A stretch of DNA of 48,192 bases. It comes from Bog-159 sp049511415 (GTDB taxonomy: Bacteria > Acidobacteriota > Terriglobia > Bryobacterales > Bryobacteraceae). Each line of letters opens with the position of its first letter. Position 1 is the first letter of the stretch. The DNA is taken from NCBI GenBank assembly GCA_049511415.1, contig JBEKYC010000080.1, forward strand, positions 1 through 48,192, in the 5' to 3' direction. Positions 16,379 to 24,352 of the stretch are shown piece by piece. A program made the position numbers and the translations under genes. The notes beneath the pieces were generated by a model. The model was not told the origin of the DNA, did not search any database, and was given only the letters and a program-made list of their open reading frames with translations.

Positions 16379-16648
16379 TCAAGCCGCGGCCCGTTCCTGC
16401 CGCATGGTAGTCGCGGCCCAGACGTGCCGGCAGCCCCAGCCGCCGCAAATGAGCACATTGTTCATTTGGGCGGACAAGCCGTCGACGAGCTTTTTGATTT
16501 CGGCCAGCGTGTAGACCTTTCCCACGTGCTGCCGGCAAAACTCCCGCGGCATAGGTACCGCGTAGTTTTGGAGCTTCACGTCCAGGACACGCGTGCGGTC
16601 GCTGCAATCATATCCCCCGGAGTGAGCCACCACGACATTCTGTGCCAC
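16379..16648 (-). pseudogene. orphan fragment resembling the C-terminus of a phage head-morphogenesis (Mu gpF-like) protein
   Basis: The frame from GTG 16648 encodes 89 residues, and it stays open upstream to a TGA near 16731 without a better start. The useful part is PREFCRQHVGKVYTLAEIKK followed by NVLICGGWGCRHVWAATT. A block of the form FCRxxVGKVYTxxEI and a terminal CRHxW are hallmarks of the C-terminal region of Mu gpF-like/minor head proteins, as I recall that family. No other phage gene is next to it, and the upstream part overlaps the start of the radical SAM gene on the other strand. It is therefore best read as a remnant. It could also be a small cysteine-rich protein using the same fold. 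Confidence 0.4.
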
Positions 16649-16734
16649 ACGTGACGCGATAGTGCGCGCCGCTGAGACGCCGAGGCCTTCGAGGTACGCG
16701 TGGAAGACATCTGTGCCACACTGGAATCAAGCAC

Positions 16735-18108
16735 TTGCGCATCCTGCTCATTTCCACATACGAACTGGGACGGCAACCCTTCGGATTAGCTTCGCCCGCG
16801 GCATGGCTGCGCGAAGTGGGCGCCGAAGTGGAGTGCCTGGACCTGTCGCGGCAGGCGCTGGATGACGACGCCCTATGCCGGGCGGACGCCGTGGCTTTCT
16901 ACCTGCCCATGCACATGGCCACCCGGCTGGCGATTCCGGTAATTGAACGTACGCGGGCGCTCAATCCGGCGGCGCACCTCTGCGCTTATGGATTGTACGC
17001 TCCGGTGAATGCCGGACTGCTGCGCAAAATGGGCGTCCGGACCATCGCCGGCGGGGAGTTTGAGGAGAGCCTGCTGAGCCTGGTGCGGCCCGGTCCGGCG
17101 CCCCTGGTCTCGCTGGCGAAACAGCAGTTCCGTACGCCGGACCGCAGCCAACTGCCGCCGCTATCGCGATACGCGCAACTGGTGCTGCCGGGCGGCGTGC
17201 GGCGCACGGTGGGCTATACGGAGGCCAGCCGGGGATGCAAGCACTGGTGCCGGCATTGTCCGGTGGTGTCGGTCTATCAAGGAACATTTCGCATCGTACA
17301 GCGCGAAGTCGTGCTGGAGGATATCCGCCGGCAGGTGATCGCCGGGGCGCAGCACATCACGTTCGGCGACCCGGATTTCTTCAACGGCATCGGGCACGCG
17401 ACCGAACTGATACGCGGGCTACACCGGGAGTTCCCCGGACTTACTTACGACGTCACGGTCAAGGTGGAACACCTGCTTCGGTACCAGGAGCATCTACCGT
17501 TATTGCGGGATACCGGCTGCGCGTTCGTCGTCACGGCCGTGGAATCGGTGGATGACTATGTCTTGCAGCACATCTTCGATAAAGGCCACACGCGCGCCGA
17601 TTTCGTGCGCCTGGCCGGGATCTTTCGCGGCTTGGATCTGACGCTGGCGCCTACCTTCGTCGCATTTCACCCCTGGATCGCTCTGGAAGGCTACCTCGAC
17701 CTGCTGGAGACCATTGCGGAACTGGATCTGGTGGAACAGGTTTCGCCCGTGCAACTGGCCATCCGGCTTTTGGTGCCGGACGGCTCCCGCCTGCTGGAGT
17801 TACCCGCAGCGCGTGCGGCTATCGGGGAGTTCGATGAGATCGGTTTAAGTTATCGGTGGACGCATAAGGACGCGCGCGTCGACAAATTGCAGCTTGAGAT
17901 CCAGGGCGCGGTCAGCCGCGCGCTGACGGCTAAGCAAAGCCGCGGCGCAATTTTCCGGGAAGTCCAGCGGATCGCACATGCCGCCCTGGGTGTTGCGCTG
18001 CACATTCCGGATGTGCCACCGGGACGCACGCGGGCCACCATCCCGTATCTGACGGAGCCCTGGTATTGCTGAAGCGAGCCTGTCGAGGAGCAGTTAGCTC
18101 CTCTCTAA
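16735..18108 (+). CDS. radical SAM protein with a C-terminal CUSEP selenocysteine tail (UGA at 18070-18072 read as Sec)
   Basis: 457 residues if UGA codon 446 is decoded as selenocysteine; conventional calling stops at 18072 (445 residues). Residues 1-115 resemble a cobalamin-binding-type alpha/beta domain (MRILLISTYELG) without an obvious DxHxxG motif. The radical SAM cluster is C168-x3-C172-x2-C175 within SRGCKHWCRHC. The frame continues after the UGA as S-E-P-V-E-E-Q-L-A-P-L and a TAA at 18106-18108, so the tail reads C445-U446-S-E-P449. This matches the CUAEP/CCAEP-tail radical SAM family, in which Sec or Cys occupies the second position. A hairpin with a G-U in its loop follows at the distance expected of a bacterial SECIS. 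The start is TTG with no strong ribosome binding site. Substrate unknown. Confidence 0.85.
18070..18103 (+). promoter_or_regulatory. SECIS-like element directly after the in-frame UGA
   Basis: The UGA is at 18070-18072. A perfect 7-bp stem, GAGGAGC (18085-18091) with GCTCCTC (18097-18103), closes a 5-nt loop AGTTA. Counting the U of UGA as 1, the loop G and U are positions 24 and 25. In the E. coli fdhF SECIS the SelB-contacting G and U are 23 and 24. No bulged U like U17 is obvious. Geometry and sequence support selenocysteine insertion. Confidence 0.7.
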
Positions 18109-18591
18109 CTCCGGTAACCGCCCGTCCAGCGGCTTTGTGTGGAATCGCGTGGCTGCATATATCGCGTGGCGCGATGGCAGTCCGCGGGAATGCTACGACA
18201 CTTCCGGACCTCCGCCAGAGGTCACACCCGCTCGGGCCGGATAATATTCATGCGGGCAGGCACTTATCTTTGGGGCTTAAAAACGTGTGGGAATAGGCAA
18301 CGTCAATGGGAACTGGTACTTACGGTACGTCCGACTCGGACGGGAGGGAATGTGCCAGGCGTCACACCGCCCGTTCTCTTTTGGAGGAAATCTGGATTTA
18401 TGCCGAAATATCGCTGGACTTCAAGTAGCTTATCGTTGTATAAAACTTAAGGTGGCTGCTGTGTGTTGCGCAGCAGACGCCATGGCTTGCCCATTTGAAG
18501 GTACTCAGTGGAACGGGCTGCCTGTCGCGCACTACGTAGGTGCTTCAGGTCTTTCCCTGGGGCGTGGATTTGGATCATCGGAGGATCGGCT
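18109..18591 (+). other. intergenic region upstream of the PEP-CTERM gene
   Basis: No convincing gene. A promoter-like TGGACT (18415-18420) and TATAAA (18439-18444), separated by 18 bases, could drive the next gene. A 16-codon frame (ATG 18400 to TAA 18450) has GGAGG about 13 bases upstream and could be a leader peptide, but nothing else supports it. A small stem CTGCTG/CAGCAG lies near 18454-18474. I looked for a c-di-GMP riboswitch and did not find its conserved core. Confidence 0.35.
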
Positions 18592-20787
18592 ATGCCAAGA
18601 GTTCGCACTCTGGTTCAGTTGGCTTTAGTTTTATGCATGACGACGGTGTTTGGCGTTACCGCAGCCAGCGCTGGAACGATCGCGGTCGGCTACATTTCCT
18701 GGGATTTGAACTTTCCCGGCAACGCGGGCGAGTTCGACATCATTAACAACACCGGACCAATCAACGGCAGCAACGTGGACTTCCCCATCGAGGAAGTCGA
18801 ACCGTTGTCCGACTTGAGCTTGATGGTGACATTCAGCGACGGTTCGGTGGTTTCGGAACCTGCCGGGTACTTCACGCTATCGCCGGACGGCGAGTCTTAC
18901 GATGGCGGTGCTATCCCAATCGGCGGGACCAATCCAGTGCCGGTAAGCGCCACTCTGACTGGAGATTTCGGATTGCTCACGGTGGATCTCTTCGGCGGCG
19001 GAACGGTGGATATCGACTCGACGTTCAGTGTGACTTTCTCCGATACCCCAAATCTGGTGGATGGCGACTTGGGAATCATCTACGCGAATACCAGCACGGG
19101 AGGCGGAGGGACACCCGAGCCCAGCACCTGGTTGCTGGCGTTAACGGGAATTGCGGCCTTGCTGGTGGTCCGGCGTAAATCGCTGAAGATCAAAAAATCC
19201 ACGGTGGTCGGCGCTCTACTGCCACTGCTGTGCCTGGTGGTGGCGCAATCCGCATTTGCCGGCGTGGCTTTGAATAGCTGGACGGCGCCATCGAGCGGCG
19301 CGGCCGGCATCAACAACGTGAATATTACTGGATCCGGATTCCCGACGACGGGCACGATCACGCCTAAAAACGTGGTCGTGACCATCTATGGCACCTGCGA
19401 TGGAACGGCGATCACGACGACAACTGCGACCAGCGTGAAAGTTGTGCTGGGCACGACCATGCGCCTCAATTTCAGTTTGCCGAGTTCGTTGACGACCGGG
19501 AAGTACTTTGTGACGGTGGCGGATTCGGTGGCGGGCGACGCGGATTTCTCGACCAATGCGGGGAGTTGCTCGGAAGTCTCCGTGACCGGTTCCACAAAGA
19601 TTTTGAATGCTTGCGTGGCGGGCAGTTCGCTGGGTGTGCTTTTGCCGGCGGCGGGCGCGGGCGGGAATGTTACGGCATACGTACCGGAAGGATGGTGGGG
19701 CAGCGGCACGACGGGAGTGTTAGTTCAGAATATCGAGGGCACGACTGGATCGACGTCCACCATCTCGACTCCGAACGTGGTCAATTCGTGTTCGTCGAAT
19801 CCGGCGAGTCAACAAACGGTTTGCGTCGCTAATAATACGGACGTATATGTAATCAGCGGCACCACGCTCAGTACGCAGCTGACCAGCGGCAGCAATAATT
19901 ATGCGGGCTTCTCCGGCGGGTCGTGCGAGAATTGCGGCGTAGCCGTCAACGCCTTGAATGATACAGCCGTCATTAACATGGGGCTCCTCGGTGGCGCGTC
20001 CGGTGATGGCGTGCAGATTCTAAACCTGAGCGGGACGCCTACTTTCAATACGCCTTTTCCAATGAGTCAGACGGTTTCGGAGAACATCTCGGTGGACCCG
20101 ACGCGCAGCTTGATTCTTTCCGCGAACGAATCCGGGAATTTCGCTTTGTTGCAGATCCAGACCAACGGATCGCTTCTGGAATTCGACAGCACTTTCAACG
20201 CGGACGAGGAGTCGGATTCATCGGCGGAGGATTGCTCCACGGGTATCGCGATCGCGCCCGGCGAGTTCACCAACAACCTGCAACTGGTCGACCTGACGCA
20301 GGCGAAATTCACACCCGGAACGCCCGGCACCTATACCGCGCCCACTTCAACTTACACCCTGGTTACCGCGTACGGCTTTAGCGCTGGGCTGTGCGGCAGT
20401 GCCGTCGCGCAAGGTTCCAGCCATCTGGCCGCCGTGACTGGCGAGTTTGGCGGCAACGTCGCGGCGATCGTCGAATTACCTTTAACCAGCGGCACGGGTA
20501 CGCCAACCGTCGTGGACTATGCGACGTTTGAGATTCCCAGCAACACCGCGTGCGGTGGCACCTTCGAGGCAGGCTACGACCCACACACCGTGACGGCGTA
20601 CACCAGCCCGAACAACGAGAAACCCTATGCGGTATTCGCGGGATACGTAGGGGGCGTTCCAGCTTGCCTGGCGGTAGTCGATATGCAAGCGGTGATGTCG
20701 GCGACGCGCGGCGGCTCTGGGTATCAGCCGCATGACGTGGCGCCCTCCAACCTGCCTTCGACCGCGGTTACCTTCTTCGGTCTGTAA
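18592..20787 (+). CDS. PEP-CTERM protein fused in frame to a second secreted beta-propeller-like protein
   Basis: 731 residues from ATG 18592, with GGAGG about seven bases upstream. Part one has a signal peptide (MPRVRTLVQLALVLCMTT... to SAGT), a beta-rich domain and a complete PEP-CTERM tail: T-P175-E-P177 followed by a membrane helix and R194-R-K. Normally an exosortase cuts at this tail and the protein ends there. Here the frame continues with LKIKKSTVVGALLPLLCLVV to AQSAFAG, which reads as a second signal peptide. An Ig-like segment (INNVNITGSGFPTTG) and propeller-like repeats (SENISVDPTRSLILSANES) follow. This suggests that two tandem genes merged by loss of a stop or start, or a real two-module precursor. 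A strong terminator follows. Confidence 0.85.
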   Translation: MPRVRTLVQLALVLCMTTVFGVTAASAGTIAVGYISWDLNFPGNAGEFDIINNTGPINGSNVDFPIEEVEPLSDLSLMVTFSDGSVVSEPAGYFTLSPDGESYDGGAIPIGGTNPVPVSATLTGDFGLLTVDLFGGGTVDIDSTFSVTFSDTPNLVDGDLGIIYANTSTGGGGTPEPSTWLLALTGIAALLVVRRKSLKIKKSTVVGALLPLLCLVVAQSAFAGVALNSWTAPSSGAAGINNVNITGSGFPTTGTITPKNVVVTIYGTCDGTAITTTTATSVKVVLGTTMRLNFSLPSSLTTGKYFVTVADSVAGDADFSTNAGSCSEVSVTGSTKILNACVAGSSLGVLLPAAGAGGNVTAYVPEGWWGSGTTGVLVQNIEGTTGSTSTISTPNVVNSCSSNPASQQTVCVANNTDVYVISGTTLSTQLTSGSNNYAGFSGGSCENCGVAVNALNDTAVINMGLLGGASGDGVQILNLSGTPTFNTPFPMSQTVSENISVDPTRSLILSANESGNFALLQIQTNGSLLEFDSTFNADEESDSSAEDCSTGIAIAPGEFTNNLQLVDLTQAKFTPGTPGTYTAPTSTYTLVTAYGFSAGLCGSAVAQGSSHLAAVTGEFGGNVAAIVELPLTSGTGTPTVVDYATFEIPSNTACGGTFEAGYDPHTVTAYTSPNNEKPYAVFAGYVGGVPACLAVVDMQAVMSATRGGSGYQPHDVAPSNLPSTAVTFFGL

Positions 20788-22360
20788 AGAGAAAATCAGC
20801 CACCTTACAATGCGCCGGGGTTTCCCCCCGGCGCATTTTTTTTGGTGCTTGCGAAGAACCCAATTCGATAATAGCGGCGCGTAGGGATGCGTTCCGTTGC
20901 GTCAGCCGAAGGTAGTGGAATTCCTCAGGGCCGTTCTTGTTCCGCTGCATGCGGCGCAGGAGTTCGCCCGCGGCGCGTTCCGTGGCGCAGCGCAGGGCGA
21001 GGTTACGGATGCGAAATCGATCCCAATCGCCCCGGTGGGCATCGCCGCACTCATAGAGCAGATAGGAATCACCCAGCTTCGCCAGCGTTTGGGGAGAACT
21101 GCGATAGCCGGGTGTGCGGCGCATGCGGTTCTCCTCGCGAGCCGATAGGCGGGCGGCGGCTGGATCGAGCGGGCGGAAACCCAGCTTGCGGTAGAACCAG
21201 AATGCGCCGGACTGGATGGCCTCGTCGTTCTGGTAGCCGGCCTGATAGGGGTCGACCGAGAAGCAGGTGACGCCGAGCATCTGGCGAAAGAGGCGCAAAA
21301 GCCGCGCATAGATCCAGGCCGACTCGCCCTCGCGGAAGGTGTAATACAGATTGAAACCGACCTCGGCGCGCTCGCAGAGCGAGAGAACCTCCACGTAGCC
21401 GGCCGGCACGCCGTTCTTAAAGAACATTCCGGCATGGTAGGCGCGCAGCGGCAGGCGCCATTCGCGAGGGATGCCGAAAAAAACGATTGTGACGCCGCGG
21501 CCGGCATCCGCGCGGTAGACGTGCGCCGGGTCCGGATGCGTGAAGCCGTATAGTTCGCGGTAACGCATGGCGGAGTTGTCCAGAATCCGATCGAGTATGC
21601 GGACGGCGGCCGGCCGCGAAAGCCGCGTGACGGGCAAGGGCGGCGCCTCCAGCTCCGCGGCCAGCGAAACGTCGCGGCGGGCGATCAGGGGCCCGGTGTG
21701 AAAGAACGGCTTCCGCACCGGCAGGCGCATGCGCGTCCGGCCGGCGGGCGCATTGCCGATCTTCCAGACCAGCAGCAGGGCGAGCGAGTCATAGAGGTCG
21801 GCCTGTTCCCGGGGACCCAGCGGCAGTTCGGCGATGGATTCGAGCAGCCACTGCAGGGCACTCCGGTTGGGCGGCCGGACGGCGTCCACCCAGGCGCGGA
21901 ACGGCACATGCGCCTCAACCGGCCAATCTTCGTTGACCAAGGGCACGAGGCGCCGCAGCACGGGTCCGAGCTTGTCGAGTGAATCGTAGTTCTCCCAATC
22001 GATTTCGATGTGGCGGGGATAATGGGCCGCAAGGGCGCGCGCCACGTCGTAGCTGAATACGGCGGAGAAGGACGTTCCCGCGATACCGGAGACCTCCGAA
22101 TCTTCAAATGGCGCGGGGTCTGGCGATGCGGCTATGCGGCGCGCGCATGCGGACAGGGCGGCTTCTGCCAGCCGCATGACTTCGGCATCGGCGGGATAGG
22201 CGCGCAGGAACAGCAGGCACTCATGCAGACGAATCAGGGAATCGGAATCATGGAGTTCGTGGGTTGGCGCCTCGTGCAACAGGCGATGCAAGTCCTCCGG
22301 ATTCCCGCCGCCAAACCGCGACTTCCATTCTTCCAGGCGTGCCACGAAATCATGGGACAT
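20768..22360 (-). CDS. hypothetical protein with a GNAT-like C-terminal half
   Basis: 530 residues, cytoplasmic by lack of a signal peptide. The N-terminal half is helical and unrecognised (MSHDFVARLEEWKSRFGGG). Residues about 290-410 look like a GNAT acyltransferase fold: GVTIVFFGIPREW, FFKNGVPAGYVEVLSLCERA, VGFNLYYTFREGESAWIYAR and IQSGAFWFYRKLGFRPLD. The last is the characteristic end of a GNAT domain (FYxKLGF). No standard acetyl-CoA P-loop (Q/RxxGxG/A) is obvious, so activity is uncertain. The last 20 nt overlap the PEP-CTERM gene's 3' end, and its C-terminal codons cover the terminator, so the true stop may be functionally earlier. It lies 12 nt after the SRPBCC-like gene and is probably co-transcribed with it. 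Confidence 0.75.
   Translation of the reverse strand: MSHDFVARLEEWKSRFGGGNPEDLHRLLHEAPTHELHDSDSLIRLHECLLFLRAYPADAEVMRLAEAALSACARRIAASPDPAPFEDSEVSGIAGTSFSAVFSYDVARALAAHYPRHIEIDWENYDSLDKLGPVLRRLVPLVNEDWPVEAHVPFRAWVDAVRPPNRSALQWLLESIAELPLGPREQADLYDSLALLLVWKIGNAPAGRTRMRLPVRKPFFHTGPLIARRDVSLAAELEAPPLPVTRLSRPAAVRILDRILDNSAMRYRELYGFTHPDPAHVYRADAGRGVTIVFFGIPREWRLPLRAYHAGMFFKNGVPAGYVEVLSLCERAEVGFNLYYTFREGESAWIYARLLRLFRQMLGVTCFSVDPYQAGYQNDEAIQSGAFWFYRKLGFRPLDPAAARLSAREENRMRRTPGYRSSPQTLAKLGDSYLLYECGDAHRGDWDRFRIRNLALRCATERAAGELLRRMQRNKNGPEEFHYLRLTQRNASLRAAIIELGSSQAPKKMRRGETPAHCKVADFLFTDRRR
20809..20843 (+). terminator. Rho-independent terminator after the PEP-CTERM fusion gene
   Basis: AATGCGCCGGGG (20809-20820) pairs perfectly with CCCCGGCGCATT (20826-20837) around a short loop, and eight T follow. 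It lies 21 bases after the stop codon. On the other strand the same DNA falls within the last codons of the facing gene, so it may act only on the plus strand. Confidence 0.9.
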
Positions 22361-22372
22361 TGGTTGAGCTTA

Positions 22373-23098
22373 TCATCCGGGCTTTTGACGAGGGCGCAAA
22401 ACGGCGTCGCGGGTGGCCTTCAAGGTGTGAATGAGGGCCTCTTTCGGCAAGCTGCGGACCATCGGGTCGACGATCAATCGCAAGACCGCGGGGACGTCGC
22501 GCGTTAGCGAAATCGCGCGGCACTCGATGATTACAGCGCCGTCCTGCTGGCTCAATCGCCAGTAGGAATTCAGCCGCCACAGAAAGCCATAACCAGTGTC
22601 GGGCGGATGCACGATTTCGTTGGGCTTGCCGGCGTCGTCGACTTCGGCCACGCGCGTGGTATACGACCGGCATCCGCAGTGGCGGCTGTCGAGGTGGAAG
22701 TAATGCACCGCGTGATCGGTATCCAGCACTACGGTGATGATTTTCTTCTTCAACAAGCGGAGTTGGATTTGGAAGTCATCCTGGTGGCGGGCGATCAGGC
22801 GGGAGTCGATTACATCCGGCTGGTAGATGTTCTTGTGATTGTCGTAGTCCTGCATACGGGCCAGAGTATTTTGGATGGTCGCGCCCGGTATCATGGCCAC
22901 GCCGATCCAATCGTGGATCAGTCCGGCCGGAATCCTCTCGGGGCCCTTGCCTTTCGAGTATGCGGCGGCGATCCGGCCTTTACGGTCCGGCCACTGGAGT
23001 TCATTACCGGGCATGGCGGCCTCTTCAGTCCGGATGTAGGACTCAAAGGCCTGCAGCGTCTCCGGTTTCAAGCCGACGGGAGCCACTTTCTCCGCCAT
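22373..23098 (-). CDS. SRPBCC/START-like protein of unknown function
   Basis: 241 residues. I do not recognise a named family. The N-terminus is charged and soluble (MAEKVAPVGLKPETLQAFES). The middle (GLIHDWIGVAMIPGATIQNT) and C-terminal strands (TRVAEVDDAGKPNE, GFLWRLNSYWRLSQQDGAVI, IECRAISLTRDVPAVLRLIV) give the pattern of an SRPBCC helix-grip domain, which binds hydrophobic ligands. This is inferred from the strand order WRLxSYWRxxxxDGGVxxE and the closing helix IHTLKATRDAV. It lies 12 nt before the GNAT-like gene on the same strand and diverges from the DUF2934 gene across 77 bases. Confidence 0.6.
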   Translation of the reverse strand: MAEKVAPVGLKPETLQAFESYIRTEEAAMPGNELQWPDRKGRIAAAYSKGKGPERIPAGLIHDWIGVAMIPGATIQNTLARMQDYDNHKNIYQPDVIDSRLIARHQDDFQIQLRLLKKKIITVVLDTDHAVHYFHLDSRHCGCRSYTTRVAEVDDAGKPNEIVHPPDTGYGFLWRLNSYWRLSQQDGAVIIECRAISLTRDVPAVLRLIVDPMVRSLPKEALIHTLKATRDAVLRPRQKPG

Positions 23099-23175
23099 AG
23101 CGACTATTTCAGGATACCAGGGTCCTTGATTCGTTTTTTGATGGGGGAGACAATTAGTTTGTCAGGAGACTGAGC

Positions 23176-23376
23176 ATGCCCATCAACGAGCACTATGAAG
23201 TGGAAGCTCCCATCCCCGAAGATGTGGTCGATCGGGAAGAGCTGGCGCGGCTGGCGTACTGGCATTGGGAGATGCGGGGAGCGCCGGAAGGCAGCCCGGA
23301 CGAGGATTGGTTCTGGGCGGAGGAAGAGCTGCGCCGGCGGCGTCTGGCGGCCGGATACATACCGGAAGGCGTGTGA
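23176..23376 (+). CDS. small DUF2934 protein
   Basis: 66 residues. The DUF2934 signature is clear: DREELARLAYWHWEMRGAPE followed by GSPDEDWFWAEEELRRRR. DUF2934 proteins are small acidic helical proteins of unknown function, frequent in Acidobacteria and some Proteobacteria. AGGAG lies about eight bases before the ATG. It stands alone, 46 nt before a dehydrogenase gene that appears to have its own promoter. Confidence 0.88.
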   Translation: MPINEHYEVEAPIPEDVVDREELARLAYWHWEMRGAPEGSPDEDWFWAEEELRRRRLAAGYIPEGV

Positions 23377-23408
23377 CCCGACGGCGCGTGCCGGCGGCGG
23401 CTCCCGGC

Positions 23409-23414
23409 TATAAT
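23409..23414 (+). promoter_or_regulatory. -10 box for the HSDL2-like gene (leaderless start likely)
   Basis: A perfect TATAAT ends nine bases before the ATG at 23423, so transcription would begin about two bases before the start codon. No ribosome binding site precedes this ATG, consistent with a leaderless mRNA. No good -35 box was found at 16-18 bases upstream. Confidence 0.5.
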
Positions 23415-23422
23415 GAATCCGC

Positions 23423-24241
23423 ATGCCCTCATTAGCCGGCAAGACCCTGTTCATTTCTGGCGCGAGCCGTGGCATCGGCTTGGCCATCGCATTGCGAGCC
23501 GCGCGCGACGGCGCCCAAATCGTCATTGCGGCCAAGACGGACACGCCGCATCCCAGACTGCCGGGAACCATTCATACGGCGGCGGCGGAGATCGAGGCCG
23601 CCGGCGGCAAAGCACTGCCGCTGGTGGTGGATATCCGTTACGAAGACCAGGTGAAGGCCGCCGTGGAGCAGGCCGTCCGGCACTTTGGCGGCATCGATAT
23701 TCTGGTCAACAACGCCAGCGCCATCAGCCTGAGCGGCACGCTGGCAACGCCCATGAAACGATTCGATCTGATGATGGGGGTCAACATGCGCGGCACTTTC
23801 GTATGTTCGCAAGCCTGCCTGCCGCATCTGCTCCAGGCGGCCAATCCGCACATTCTGACGCTGTCGCCGCCGCTGGATATGCGGGCGAAGTGGTTCGCGC
23901 CGTGTCTGGCTTACACCATGGCGAAGTTTGGGATGAGTATGTGCGTACTGGGCATGGCCGAGGAATTCCGTTCGCGGGGCGTAGCGGTGAACGCGTTGTG
24001 GCCGCGCACCATCATCGCCACCGCGGCGCTGCAGATCATACCCGGGGCGGAACCGGAACGCGGACGCACGCCGGAGATCATGGGAGATGCCGCGTGGCAG
24101 ATTCTGACGCGAGACAGCAAGTCTACAACGGGCAATTTCTTCATCGACGAAGACGTGCTGAAGGACGCCGGAGCCAGCGATTTTTCGCGCTATGCGATGT
24201 CGCCGGACAAGCCGCTGCGCGGCGACTTCTTCCTGGATTAG
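23423..24241 (+). CDS. short-chain dehydrogenase, HSDL2-like
   Basis: 272 residues. The classical SDR features are present: the cofactor loop FISGASRGIGLAIALRAARD, the NNAS block (DILVNNASAISLSGT), and the catalytic YxxxK as YTMAK following LTLSPP. The length and the segments TDTPHPRLPGTIHTAAAEIE and FFIDEDVLKDAG match hydroxysteroid dehydrogenase-like 2 (HSDL2) proteins, minus the C-terminal sterol carrier domain of the human enzyme. It should act on a hydroxyacyl or sterol-like substrate with NAD(P), in the cytoplasm. The substrate is unknown. The start is the ATG just after the TATAAT. Confidence 0.9.
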   Translation: MPSLAGKTLFISGASRGIGLAIALRAARDGAQIVIAAKTDTPHPRLPGTIHTAAAEIEAAGGKALPLVVDIRYEDQVKAAVEQAVRHFGGIDILVNNASAISLSGTLATPMKRFDLMMGVNMRGTFVCSQACLPHLLQAANPHILTLSPPLDMRAKWFAPCLAYTMAKFGMSMCVLGMAEEFRSRGVAVNALWPRTIIATAALQIIPGAEPERGRTPEIMGDAAWQILTRDSKSTTGNFFIDEDVLKDAGASDFSRYAMSPDKPLRGDFFLD

Positions 24242-24318
24242 AGTCCACAGGCCCGCCGGGCGCCTACCTTTTACATCCTTTTTACAGTTGTGGCATCAGT
24301 CGGCGCCGGGAGCATGCG

Positions 24319-24344
24319 TATAATCGGGAATCCGCGGGGAGGAT
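24319..24344 (+). promoter_or_regulatory. -10 box and ribosome binding site of the first VCBS gene
   Basis: TATAAT at 24319-24324 is followed by GGGGAGGA at about 24336-24343, well spaced from the ATG at 24353. No convincing -35 hexamer lies 16-18 bases upstream. Confidence 0.4.
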
Positions 24345-24352
24345 GTCACTGA

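Noticed and set aside
18073..18296. Start of a separate gene just after the radical SAM stop
   Set aside because: The sequence after the UGA is better explained as the in-frame SEP tail and SECIS; overlapping frames there have no coherent product.
18109..18591. Possible c-di-GMP (GEMM) or other riboswitch before the PEP-CTERM gene
   Set aside because: Some short stems are present, but the conserved core segments of GEMM were not found.
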